From an uncultured Lachnospiraceae bacterium (GTDB lineage Bacteria; Bacillota; Clostridia; Lachnospirales; Lachnospiraceae): 64,000 nt of DNA. The DNA is taken from contig CALWSF010000006.1 of NCBI GenBank assembly GCA_944384125.1, positions 21,961-85,960 of the forward strand, written 5' to 3'. The translations under genes were made by a program, and so were the position numbers. This document shows positions 52,680 to 61,150 of the stretch, piece by piece (the first letter of the stretch is position 1; each line of letters begins with the position of its first letter). Below the pieces are notes generated by a model, which saw nothing but the letters and a program-made list of their open reading frames with translations, was not told the DNA's origin and did not search any database.

Positions 52680-53891
52680 CTACTCATTTATAATAGCTAT
52701 CTTAAGGCCTTCCATTCTCAGATTTGTACGATGTGCCTCATTGATCTGTTCCAACGGGAACCGATGGGTAATAAGTTTGCTCATTGGAAGTCCGATCCCT
52801 TTTGCCCTCTTCAGGAAATCAAATGTCGTCGCGTAATCTCTCAGAGTGTATACCCAGGAACCAACAATTGTAAGCTCTTTGGAACAAATATCAAAGTGAG
52901 GATTGATCGTAGCATCTCCCCCGTTGATAAAGAATCCCAGCTCGCAGAGACCGCCGCCATTTCTGATAAATTTGTAGATATTTGAATGAGCTGCCGGAGA
53001 ACCTGTGCACTGGAACGCAAAATCCGCCAGATGACCGCCAAAGCAATCAGCCACCGCACCGGACAGCGCTTCTATGTCTTTGTAGTCTTTAAAGTTGACC
53101 GACTGTGTCGCACCCATTTCTTTTGCAAAATCAAGTCTCTTCTGCTCTCCGTCAATCGCCACGATATTTTCAATTCCCATAGTACGGAGAACGGCAATGC
53201 AGATCAGGCCAATGGGACCGCAGCCCTGAACTGCCACTCTGCTGTTAAATCTGAGAATTCCTGTAGTTTTTGCCCTCTCAACCGCATGTACAAGAACCGC
53301 ACACGGCTCAATCAGAATCCGGGAATCCAGATCCAGATCGCTGACATTAAATACCGTGGAGCCCCCTCTGATCAGTATGTAATCGGAAAACCAGCCGTTC
53401 AGATGAATGTCATCATCAGGAAGCAGCCCGTACACATCCGCGCCCCCGACATTCTGCTTGTTCAGATCAAACATCGTAATGTCCGGATTGTCCTTAAAGA
53501 TCATACATGTTACGACTTTATCCCCAACTCTGAGTTCTTTTCCGGCACTGTCTTTCTTTACATTTTTTCCCATCCTGACAATCTCGCCGGTTCCTTCATG
53601 GCCAAGAACAAGAGGAATCAGGCCAAACGGATCTCTCTTAAATTCATGCGCATCCGTACCACATATACCACACCCCTCGACTTTTACGAGAATATCATCA
53701 TCCCCGAGCTTTGGAATGGGAAATTCCCTGATTTCATACTTTTCCAGTTCTGTCAGCATTGCCACTTTCGCCGTGGCAGGAACCGATCCGACCGTCTTTC
53801 CCCCGGCCGTATTTGCGGTTTCCTGCTGCTTTAGCATACCTTCCAGAACAGATTTCACAATGGTCTCCACATCAATCTGTTTTACATCCAT
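52680..53891 (-). CDS. Microcompartment zinc alcohol dehydrogenase with encapsulation peptide
   Basis: 403 residues. Residues 1-20, MDVKQIDVETIVKSVLEGML, form an amphipathic helix of encapsulation type, followed by a flexible linker to about residue 40. The rest is a medium-chain zinc dehydrogenase: GCGICGTDAHEF, VLGHEGTGEIV, a cofactor motif near VQGCGPIGLICIAVL. In GRM5 loci this enzyme is a candidate for lactaldehyde reduction to 1,2-propanediol, but propanal reduction is also possible. The structural zinc cysteine cluster seems absent. Confidence 0.85.
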   Translation of the reverse strand: MDVKQIDVETIVKSVLEGMLKQQETANTAGGKTVGSVPATAKVAMLTELEKYEIREFPIPKLGDDDILVKVEGCGICGTDAHEFKRDPFGLIPLVLGHEGTGEIVRMGKNVKKDSAGKELRVGDKVVTCMIFKDNPDITMFDLNKQNVGGADVYGLLPDDDIHLNGWFSDYILIRGGSTVFNVSDLDLDSRILIEPCAVLVHAVERAKTTGILRFNSRVAVQGCGPIGLICIAVLRTMGIENIVAIDGEQKRLDFAKEMGATQSVNFKDYKDIEALSGAVADCFGGHLADFAFQCTGSPAAHSNIYKFIRNGGGLCELGFFINGGDATINPHFDICSKELTIVGSWVYTLRDYATTFDFLKRAKGIGLPMSKLITHRFPLEQINEAHRTNLRMEGLKIAIINE

Positions 53892-53906
53892 GTTGTTTTC
53901 CTCCGT

Positions 53907-55298
53907 TTACCGAATGCATAAGCTGTCAGACATTACACAGCGTCTTCTCTTTGTAAATGTGGCTGCACTGGTAAGGCCCTCGCCTGTTCTGCTCGCGATC
54001 GTAAATGTGCAATACCCTTCCCCGCCAAATCCGAGAGCGGCATAGGAGGGTGCATTCTTTACAAGAATAGCCGTATCAATCGCTTTCGCATATTTTGTAA
54101 TGTTGTCTATATTTTTAGAATGAATATGTGCGGAATGACGATTTCCATGCTCCAGCCAGACTGCCTTTTCCACTGCATCATCAAAATCTTTTGCCCTGAC
54201 AACTCCGAGAATCGGCATCATCAGTTCTTCCGCAATCAGAGGATGCTCTTTCGGGCCCTCAAATGTAATACATCTTATATTGTCAGAAACAGAAACGCCT
54301 ATCATCGACAATAATGTTTTTGCATCGCGTCCCACACACTTTCTGTTAAGTCCCTTCGGTGTAAGCACAACCGAAGCCAGTCTGTCAGCCTCTTCAGCGG
54401 AAAGAAGATAACACCCCTGCTCCTCCACCATATAGTGCATCAACTCGGAAACTGTCGACTCAACCGCCACAATCTCTTTTTCGGCTATACACGGCAGATT
54501 ATTGTCAAAAGTACATCCGTTAACGATATCTTCTGCCGCTTTTCTCAAATCCGCCGTATCATCTACCAAAGCCGGAGGATTTCCCGCACCGGCACCGATA
54601 CCTCTTCTTCCGGAGGAGAGAACAGCTGTCACAACTCCGGGGCCTCCCGTGGCAACTATCAGCTGAATACCCGGATGTTTCATCAGAATATTGCTGCTCT
54701 CCAATGTCGGCGCTGCAACTGTACATGCGATGTGATCCGGACCGCCGGCCTCTACAGATGCTCTGTTGAGCATATCAATGGCAAACTGAGATGTTTTTAC
54801 TGCCGCCGGGTGCGGATTAAAGACTACTGTATTTCCTCCGGCAATCATACCTATTGTATTGCAGATAATGGTTTCCGACGGGTTAGTGCAGGGGGTAATC
54901 GCACCAATCACACCAAAAGGCCCCATTTCCACAAGTGTAAGCCCCCTGTCTCCTGACCACGCAACTGTCTTAATATCTTCTGTGCCGGGAGTTTTTTCCG
55001 CAACCAGCTGGTGCTTTAAAATTTTGTGTGGGATATTTCCCATTCCGGTTTCTTCCACGCCCATGCGTGCCAGTATTTCAGCATTCTCACGGGTCTTTTT
55101 GCGAATGCTGGAAATAATCTGTTCCCTCTGATCCATAGACATCCTGCGAATAATTTTCTGAGATTCTCTGGCTGCGGCTATCGCTTCATCCATCTGGGAA
55201 AAAACACCTCTCTGAGAGCCGGTATTCTCATCCGCAAGCTGGAGTTTCGCCATTACCTCCTTCACAATGTCACGGATATTCTGTTCATTTACTGACAC
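53907..55298 (-). CDS. pduP: CoA-acylating propionaldehyde dehydrogenase PduP
   Basis: 463 residues starting at a GTG after AGGAGG. Residues 1-19, SVNEQNIRDIVKEVMAKLQL, form an encapsulation helix, followed by a linker. The catalytic Cys270 lies in FDNNLPCIAEKEIVAVE. The NAD site segment GAITPCTNPSETIICNTIGMIAGGN is typical of the PduP/EutE family. It oxidises propanal to propionyl-CoA inside the shell. The start overlaps the end of the PduO-like gene by 10 bases. Confidence 0.94.
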   Translation of the reverse strand: MSVNEQNIRDIVKEVMAKLQLADENTGSQRGVFSQMDEAIAAARESQKIIRRMSMDQREQIISSIRKKTRENAEILARMGVEETGMGNIPHKILKHQLVAEKTPGTEDIKTVAWSGDRGLTLVEMGPFGVIGAITPCTNPSETIICNTIGMIAGGNTVVFNPHPAAVKTSQFAIDMLNRASVEAGGPDHIACTVAAPTLESSNILMKHPGIQLIVATGGPGVVTAVLSSGRRGIGAGAGNPPALVDDTADLRKAAEDIVNGCTFDNNLPCIAEKEIVAVESTVSELMHYMVEEQGCYLLSAEEADRLASVVLTPKGLNRKCVGRDAKTLLSMIGVSVSDNIRCITFEGPKEHPLIAEELMMPILGVVRAKDFDDAVEKAVWLEHGNRHSAHIHSKNIDNITKYAKAIDTAILVKNAPSYAALGFGGEGYCTFTIASRTGEGLTSAATFTKRRRCVMSDSLCIR

Positions 55299-55804
55299 AG
55301 AACTACCTCCTTTAAGATATCTTTGCCATAAGCTGCAAGCATGGTGTCCTGTTCAGCGGTTCCGCCGCTTACACCTATGGCTCCGATTATTTTTTCATCC
55401 ACTCTCAACGTTTCCCCGCCACCGAAAATCACTATTTTTCCGCCGTTTGTCCGGTCAATCCCATACAGCGGCTGCCCCGGCTGCGCCAGTTTCGCAAGGT
55501 CTGCCGTGGACATTTTAAGCCCTGCCGAGGTAAACGTTTTATTCACTGCGATATCGTAACTTGCGGTATAAGCGCCATCCATACAATGCACCGCCACAAC
55601 ACGCCCGGATTGATCTGAAACAGCAATTACCACAGCCAGTCCCATCTGAGAAGCTTTCTGCTCAACTTTTTCAATCAGTCTCTTTGCAAGCGCCAGCGTC
55701 ATTTCCATCCGATGGCAGGTACAGTCAGCTTTCTGTCCTGCAGATTCCACAGAAATGTTTCCAAGAACACTTTCCACAACTTTTGATATCATCTGTTCGT
55801 CCAT
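55289..55804 (-). CDS. GlcG/HbpS-family protein (PduO C-terminal-like), encapsulated
   Basis: 171 residues. The start MDEQMISKVVESVLGNIS is an encapsulation-type helix. The rest is the GlcG/HbpS domain: LALAKRLIEKVEQKASQMGLAVVIAVSDQSG, then DIAVNKTFTSAGLKMST and GVSGGTAEQDTMLAAYG. In Salmonella this domain is fused to PduO; here it stands alone. Its function is unclear; related proteins bind haem or small molecules. AGGGGA precedes the ATG at 55804, and a longer reading into the aldolase gene has no support. Confidence 0.85.
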   Translation of the reverse strand: MDEQMISKVVESVLGNISVESAGQKADCTCHRMEMTLALAKRLIEKVEQKASQMGLAVVIAVSDQSGRVVAVHCMDGAYTASYDIAVNKTFTSAGLKMSTADLAKLAQPGQPLYGIDRTNGGKIVIFGGGETLRVDEKIIGAIGVSGGTAEQDTMLAAYGKDILKEVVLCQ

Positions 55805-55823
55805 ACTTATCCCCTGCCGCCTG

Positions 55824-56627
55824 TTATTTGATTCCGAGCTGCTCCATAACCTTTTTTGTGATGGCAGACACAAGCTCTGTGTCTGATGAGCTGCCCGTTG
55901 CGCTGCATGTTCCGGAACAGCTGTGGCAGTTTTCTTTTCCGCTTTTTGCATTGGGGCAGAGATTTGCCGGATGTTTTCCAGGAAGTCCCATTTTCCGTCT
56001 GATCTCATACAGCTTGGCAATCTGCTCTTTGTCAAACTCTTTTGGTCCGCCGAGCATTTTTGATTTATATAACAACTCTGCATAGAACTCTACTGATTCC
56101 ATTTTCATATATGCATTCATCAGATCCGTGCCCCACGTCAGAGCTCCATGGTTTTCAAGAAGCACCTGATCAAAGTAAGGCAGATACTCCTCCACCGCAT
56201 CCGGAATTTCCATCGTAGATGGTGTACCGTATTTTGCAATGGGAACACATCCCAGCGCGATCACCGCTTCAGGCATGATCGGCTGCGTCAGCGGGATACC
56301 CGCAATTGCAAAGGAGGTCGCATAGCTCGGATGAGCATGTACAACCGCATTGACATCCGGCCGTTTCTCATAAACACGCATATGCATCTTAATCTCAGAT
56401 GAAGGTCTGAAATTTCCGTTTGCCTGAAGGACATTTCCCTTTGCATCTACCTTGCAGATATATTCCGGAGTCATAAATCCCTTTGAAACACCCGTCGGCG
56501 TACAAAGAAATTCATTGTCATTTAACTTGACAGAAAAATTACCGTCATTGGCAGCTACCATGCCTCTGTTATAGACTCTCCGTCCAATTTCACACATCAG
56601 TTTTTTGATTTCAAACTCATTCTGCAT
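55824..56627 (-). CDS. fucA: Class II aldolase (fuculose/rhamnulose-1-phosphate aldolase) with C-terminal encapsulation peptide
   Basis: 267 residues. The catalytic Glu is in RPSSEIKMHMRVY, and zinc ligands are in VVHAHPSYATSFA and a later LLENHGALTWG. It splits fuculose-1-phosphate or rhamnulose-1-phosphate into DHAP and L-lactaldehyde. After residue 220 comes a Cys/Ser/Gly-rich linker (CHSCSGTCSATGSS) and a final helix, SDTELVSAITKKVMEQLGIK, of the encapsulation type. GGAGGAG lies 6 bases before the ATG at 56627. Its presence in the operon points to the GRM5 class. Confidence 0.92.
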   Translation of the reverse strand: MQNEFEIKKLMCEIGRRVYNRGMVAANDGNFSVKLNDNEFLCTPTGVSKGFMTPEYICKVDAKGNVLQANGNFRPSSEIKMHMRVYEKRPDVNAVVHAHPSYATSFAIAGIPLTQPIMPEAVIALGCVPIAKYGTPSTMEIPDAVEEYLPYFDQVLLENHGALTWGTDLMNAYMKMESVEFYAELLYKSKMLGGPKEFDKEQIAKLYEIRRKMGLPGKHPANLCPNAKSGKENCHSCSGTCSATGSSSDTELVSAITKKVMEQLGIK

Positions 56628-56714
56628 CCATTTCTCCTCCTTATTTTCGGTTTTGTAATCATACAACACCCTATTATCTTTCTGTTTCAATAATAACACA
56701 CAAATCCACACATG

Positions 56715-57197
56715 TCAACGCCTAAACATGTTGGTTTTTGTTGGTTTTGTATTCTGAGGCAGGGCATCTCCGTCTTCCACAAGGTAATCCAACAACTTCG
56801 GAATACCTTTTCCACTTACAGAATCAACACGGAAAATTTTCCCGCACCCCGTGAGCTTCAGCCATCTTTCAGCCCTGTCCGGATTACCTCCGGCTTCATC
56901 TACTTTTGTGATAATTCCGATTACCTCCCTGTTTGCCATGGCTGCAATACAGGGCGGATACATGGAGTAAGGTTCCGTAGCTGAAAGGAGCAGTCCCACA
57001 ACATCCGCTTCATAGGAATACAGCGCAAGAGCATGGCCCAGACTGGCTGTCTGAAGATATTCGCCCGGCGTATCAATAATAACATCAAAATTATTTACAT
57101 ACTGAGTTTTCTGATATCGAATCTGCTCTCCTCTTATTGCCTGAGTAAGCGTTGTCTTTCCCGCTTCACTTCTTCCAATTAACACGATTTTCTTCAT
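56715..57197 (-). CDS. pduV: EutP/PduV-family small GTPase
   Basis: 160 residues. The P-loop GRSEAGKTT is at residues 8-16, the switch/Walker B segment is DVIIDTPGEY, and the base-recognition segment is IGIITKVDEAGGN (TKVD as NKxD). Related PduV in Salmonella associates with the microcompartment surface and its movement along filaments; EutP is also related to acetate kinase activity in one report. The start is close behind the PduU-like gene. An 87-base gap follows, which may hold an extra promoter. Confidence 0.9.
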   Translation of the reverse strand: MKKIVLIGRSEAGKTTLTQAIRGEQIRYQKTQYVNNFDVIIDTPGEYLQTASLGHALALYSYEADVVGLLLSATEPYSMYPPCIAAMANREVIGIITKVDEAGGNPDRAERWLKLTGCGKIFRVDSVSGKGIPKLLDYLVEDGDALPQNTKPTKTNMFRR

Positions 57198-57204
57198 ATA
57201 CTTA

Positions 57205-57582
57205 TCATGTTCTGGTAAGTTCGCACACTGCGAACCCCATCTTGTTTTTCACATATTCCAGAATTGCCCTGAGCGCAGCCTCCGTTTCAGATATTGTTCC
57301 CGTCACAATAAGCGTTCCGCTGAATCTGTCCACAAAACCAAGCTCCACACCGGATGACTTTACCGCGATATCCGCTGCGATAACTGCAGTTTCCGCCGGG
57401 CTGATCGTAATCAGACCGATAGCTGCCCTGTTATAGTCAATTCTTGGGTCCAGCCCCAGTTTTACATAAAGATCCTCATCAGGATTAGCAATCAGATGTG
57501 CAATTGTTATCTGTTTGCCGGGAACCAGCTCCTGAATGATTCTGACTTTTTCTTCGTTTTGCAACGCATCATTCCTCTCCAT
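57205..57582 (-). CDS. pduU: Microcompartment shell protein, PduU/EutS type
   Basis: 125 residues. The N-terminal QELVPGKQITIAHLIANP segment followed by the BMC core (AIGLITISPAETAVIAADIAVKSSGVELGFVDRFSGTLIVTGTI) is the circularly permuted arrangement of PduU and EutS, whose N-terminal barrel plugs the pore. It lies 2 bases from the activating enzyme gene and 7 bases from the GTPase gene. Confidence 0.92.
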   Translation of the reverse strand: MERNDALQNEEKVRIIQELVPGKQITIAHLIANPDEDLYVKLGLDPRIDYNRAAIGLITISPAETAVIAADIAVKSSGVELGFVDRFSGTLIVTGTISETEAALRAILEYVKNKMGFAVCELTRT

Positions 57583-57584
57583 GA

Positions 57585-58376
57585 TTAACCTCCGATCTGG
57601 CAGATGATCCCCGCTTTGTCTTCTGCAGCTTTTTTCAGCATTTCCATATGCTTACCCGCAGGAGGAAGTACGCCGTCAAGCTCATACTTTCTTCCAAGGC
57701 CGGCATATTTGTCCTGCCCCAGCCTGTGATACGGAAGCAGATGCATTTTTTTCACACCAGGAAGCTTACATGCAAAATCCGCAATGTCTTCAATTTCTTT
57801 TTTTGTATCATTAAACCCCGGAATTACCGGCACACGGATTACCAGTTCTCCAAATCCGGTGCCCGCAATCCGCTTTGCATTTTCCAGAATCAGTTCATTA
57901 CTCTTTCCTGTAAATTCTCTGTGCCTGTCCGCATTCATATGTTTAATATCAAGAAGATAAGTGTCCAGCCAGGGCAGAAGCTTACTGATATTCTCAAATG
58001 GCGCACAGGCGGTACTTTCCAGAGCCGTATTGATCCCTGATTCTTTTGACGCCCTCAAAAGCGAGGCTGCAAATTCAGGCTGCAGCAGGCTTTCTCCCCC
58101 CGAAAGAGTAAGTCCGCCGCCGGATCTGCGGTAATATGGCCTGTCCTTTACAACAGTCTCCATTACCTCCCAAACCGACACATCTCTGCCAATAACTTTT
58201 TTCCTGCCCTGCACCGTCATAGTTTCTATCTCGTACTTCTGCGATTCCGGATTGCAGCACCAGCGACATCTCAGCACACAACCCTTCAGAAATACAATGG
58301 TTCTGATTCCGGGACCATCATGAACAGAAAATCGCTGAATATCAAATATACGTCCTTTTGTATCTCTGTAATCCAT
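57585..58376 (-). CDS. Glycyl radical enzyme activating enzyme (radical SAM)
   Basis: 263 residues. The radical SAM motif is Cys33-x3-Cys37-x2-Cys40 in GCVLRCRWC, followed by SGGGLTLSGGESLLQPE. It uses SAM and a 4Fe-4S cluster to create the glycyl radical on the adjacent diol dehydratase. Most activases of this group carry a ferredoxin insert with two more clusters right after the motif; here that stretch (residues 42-85) has no cysteines. So this one is short, like the pyruvate formate-lyase activase. Confidence 0.93.
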   Translation of the reverse strand: MDYRDTKGRIFDIQRFSVHDGPGIRTIVFLKGCVLRCRWCCNPESQKYEIETMTVQGRKKVIGRDVSVWEVMETVVKDRPYYRRSGGGLTLSGGESLLQPEFAASLLRASKESGINTALESTACAPFENISKLLPWLDTYLLDIKHMNADRHREFTGKSNELILENAKRIAGTGFGELVIRVPVIPGFNDTKKEIEDIADFACKLPGVKKMHLLPYHRLGQDKYAGLGRKYELDGVLPPAGKHMEMLKKAAEDKAGIICQIGG

Positions 58377-58387
58377 CTGCTCATCTC

Positions 58388-60919
58388 CTACAAACCCTGC
58401 TCTGTCCGGTTAATAATATCATCCTGAAGCGCACGGGATAAAGTGGTAAACAGAGCACTGTATCCGGCCACACGCACTACAAGGTGTTTGTACTTATCCG
58501 GATTTTTCTGCGCATCCAGAAGCGTCTCTCTGTCCACGACATTAAACTGCATGTGACTTCCCTTCTGATCAAAATAGGAACGGATTAAAGCGGCAAAATT
58601 TTCCAGTCCCTGGCGGCCGCTCAGTGCAGACGGATGGAATTTCTGATTAAACAGTGTTCCGTTTGAGGCAATGTAGTGATCCAGCTTTGCCACCGAGTTT
58701 GCCGCCGCCGTCGGTCCAAATTTGTCCCGTCCTGCCGCCGGAGAAACTCCGTCCGCAACCGGCGTATGGGCCAGTCTTCCATCTGGAGTCGCCCCCGTCT
58801 GGGCGCCCAGAGGCACATTGGCGGAAACCGGATATAAGCCTGCCTGATAGGTGCCTCCTCTGGGATTTTTATACGTTTCCAGAGGTCTTGTGTATGTATA
58901 TGCCACATCTCTGGCAAAAGCATCGACTTCTGAAATATCGTTTCCAAACTTCGGAACCTCTTCTATCATGTCAAGCAGTTTCTGTCCCCGCTCCCTGAAC
59001 TGAGGGCTTTCGGCCGTCTCCCTGATGGCTGTTACAATCGCCGCAACCTGTTCAGGAGAAATTTCTTTCCCATTATCCCGAATTTCTTTAATGATTTCCG
59101 ATGCAATCTCTGTCAGAGTAGTTTCATCAAGGCCTTTTCCATAATTAAGCGACAGCATCTCTTTAAACTCTTTCATCGTAACCTTTTTCTCGTCGAAAAC
59201 AAGTTTTTTGATTACATACAGACCATCCGCCATATTGGCCACGCCAAATCCCTGCGGTCCTGTGAAATTATAAACCGCACCTCCCTCCTGAACCGTTTTT
59301 CCCCGTCTGATACAGTCATCTACCATACAGGATAAATAAGGAAGAGGACATCTCTCCGCGTGCGCCACATCAATGGCGTTGTCAGCATTGACCAACAGCT
59401 CAATGTTATAATTCATCTGTTCTTTGTAGGCCTGATAAAATTCTTCAAACGTCTCCATCCGGGTAACATCGCCCGTCCGGGGGCCAATCTGCTCTCCCTT
59501 ATCCATCCCGTTGGAGAATACAAGTTCCAGCGGTCTGCACATATTAAAGAATGCCGCGTCGTGCCACCCCTCCGTTTTTCCGGCTTTCTGAGGCTCCACA
59601 CATCCGATAATATTGTATTCCCTGGCATCCTGCAGCGTCAGTCCTCTGTTCTGAAGCGCGGGGATGATTACCTCATCATTGTAGTATGCGGGAAGTCCTA
59701 TTCCTGTTCTCGTCAGTTCCGCAGCTTTAATCATGAGTTCGTGAGGCGTGCCGTTCCAGACGCGAATGGAAAGGGACGGCGCCGGCAAATGAACGTGCAT
59801 TGACGCATCAATACACATAAAGGAAAGATCATTTGTAACATCAATTCCGTCTTTATTCTGCCCTCCCACGATCAGATTCTGAAACAGGCTGTATCCTGCA
59901 AACCCCTCAGCTGAAGCGGCATCCCGACATTTATTGAGGTCATTGAGTTTTACCCAGATGCAATCAAGAAGCTCCTGCGCAAATTCACAGGAAATTCTGC
60001 CACTGTCAACATCCGCTTTATAATAAGGATACATATACTGATCAAATCTTCCGGGCGAAATAGAATGTCCGCTGGACTCAATCTGAAGCAGCTGCTGAAC
60101 AAACCAGAACGACTGGCACGCCTCGTAAAATCCGGAAGCTCCTTTTGCCGGCACCCTCTCACAGTTTTCGGCAATGCGCAGAAGCTCCTCACGCCGGACG
60201 GGATCAGCACATGACGCCGCCTGCGACCTGGCAAGTTTCGCATATCTCTGCGCATAAGTAATTACCGCCCGGCAGCTGGTAATAACCGCCTCATAAAAAT
60301 GTGAGCGCTTTACATAATCCTCAACGCCGGGATCATACTTCTTCCACTCATTCTGTACTTCCTCAATTATGCCCTCATAACCGATCGCAAGTACTTTTTC
60401 ATACTGCACAGTCACATGTCCCACACCGTTATAAAAATAGTTTCCCGGCGTAAAAATATTGTGTTCAATCGCCCGCAGAGTTTCTTTTGTCATATATGCT
60501 GTCGCCAGCTCGCTTGTCGTTTTTCCCTTCCAGTATTTATGCGCTTCCCTCAGCTTAGCCTTTGTCTCCTCTGTTATGGAAAAAGGATCGGCTGTTCTGC
60601 TCTGAACCGTATCAAATTCTGCCTCCAGCCACTCAAATGAAAACTCAGGGTATGTCTGACATCCTCTTGGCGCAATAGTAGTACTTCCGACTATCAGCTC
60701 ATCCTCTCTGATCACAATCGGAATATTCTCCAGAATATGCTCAAAAGCTTTGGCCCTCCGAATGATCATGGGTTCATTTTCCGTCTCTTTATAGGATTCT
60801 GTAATTAATACAGCTCTTGCCGGCTCAATCTCCGGCATTTTTTCAAATAAATGGTCCACCAGCCTTGAAATTCTGGCTGTTTTTGGGGATTTTCTGTCCT
60901 CATATGTATATAGTCCCAT
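58388..60919 (-). CDS. Glycyl radical 1,2-propanediol dehydratase (B12-independent)
   Basis: 843 residues. The active-site loop is NIIGCVEPQKAGKTEGWHD with Cys440 and Glu442, the pattern of diol/glycerol dehydratases rather than pyruvate formate-lyase (Cys-Cys). The radical site is Gly819 in VVRVAGYSALF. It turns 1,2-propanediol into propanal. AAGGAGA lies 8 bases before the ATG at 60919, and MGLYTYEDRK is the natural start; a longer frame reads through the promoter. No clear encapsulation peptide is visible at either end. It is the first gene of the 18-gene microcompartment operon. Confidence 0.95.
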   Translation of the reverse strand: MGLYTYEDRKSPKTARISRLVDHLFEKMPEIEPARAVLITESYKETENEPMIIRRAKAFEHILENIPIVIREDELIVGSTTIAPRGCQTYPEFSFEWLEAEFDTVQSRTADPFSITEETKAKLREAHKYWKGKTTSELATAYMTKETLRAIEHNIFTPGNYFYNGVGHVTVQYEKVLAIGYEGIIEEVQNEWKKYDPGVEDYVKRSHFYEAVITSCRAVITYAQRYAKLARSQAASCADPVRREELLRIAENCERVPAKGASGFYEACQSFWFVQQLLQIESSGHSISPGRFDQYMYPYYKADVDSGRISCEFAQELLDCIWVKLNDLNKCRDAASAEGFAGYSLFQNLIVGGQNKDGIDVTNDLSFMCIDASMHVHLPAPSLSIRVWNGTPHELMIKAAELTRTGIGLPAYYNDEVIIPALQNRGLTLQDAREYNIIGCVEPQKAGKTEGWHDAAFFNMCRPLELVFSNGMDKGEQIGPRTGDVTRMETFEEFYQAYKEQMNYNIELLVNADNAIDVAHAERCPLPYLSCMVDDCIRRGKTVQEGGAVYNFTGPQGFGVANMADGLYVIKKLVFDEKKVTMKEFKEMLSLNYGKGLDETTLTEIASEIIKEIRDNGKEISPEQVAAIVTAIRETAESPQFRERGQKLLDMIEEVPKFGNDISEVDAFARDVAYTYTRPLETYKNPRGGTYQAGLYPVSANVPLGAQTGATPDGRLAHTPVADGVSPAAGRDKFGPTAAANSVAKLDHYIASNGTLFNQKFHPSALSGRQGLENFAALIRSYFDQKGSHMQFNVVDRETLLDAQKNPDKYKHLVVRVAGYSALFTTLSRALQDDIINRTEQGL

Positions 60920-60974
60920 CCCGCTCCTCTCCTTTTCTTTTTTCCATGATTCTTCCGTTTCACTACATGCTTTC

Positions 60975-61003
60975 ATTATACAACATAAAAACAGTAAATA
61001 CAA
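60975..61003 (-). promoter_or_regulatory. Promoter of the microcompartment operon
   Basis: On the minus strand TTGTAT (plus 60998-61003) and a perfect TATAAT (plus 60975-60980), spacer 17 bases, 55 bases before the dehydratase ATG. One arm of the inverted repeat fills the spacer. Confidence 0.75.
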
Positions 61004-61039
61004 CACATTTAAAGACATTGAATCCTGTTTTTATGTTGT
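60980..61039. promoter_or_regulatory. Spaced inverted repeat operator at the microcompartment promoter
   Basis: ACAACATAAAAACAG at 60980-60994 and its exact complement CTGTTTTTATGTTGT at 61025-61039, 45 bases centre to centre. The first arm lies between -35 and -10, so a bound protein would block transcription. A looping repressor such as the DeoR protein encoded in the operon is the likely ligand. Confidence 0.65.
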
Positions 61040-61066
61040 TTTGTTCTTGTGTATTAAATTATCAAG

Positions 61067-61095
61067 TTGTATTTTGTTGTTTTTTCATGTATGAT
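61067..61095 (+). promoter_or_regulatory. Promoter of the PHP hydrolase gene
   Basis: TTGTAT at 61067 and TATGAT at 61090, spacer 17 bases, 55 bases before the ATG at 61151. It is divergent from the microcompartment promoter. Confidence 0.6.
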
Positions 61096-61150
61096 AGTTA
61101 TTAAGAAAAACAGCCGGTCAAAAAACCGGCAAAGAAAGGAAATCCCGGCC

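Noticed and set aside
55805-56083. A longer start for the GlcG-like gene, reaching into the aldolase.
   Set aside because: The extra 93 codons overlap the aldolase C-terminus in another frame; the ATG at 55804 has a ribosome site and gives a good encapsulation helix.
60920-61018. A longer N-terminus for the glycyl radical enzyme.
   Set aside because: It would run through the promoter and operator, and AAGGAGA fits the ATG at 60919.
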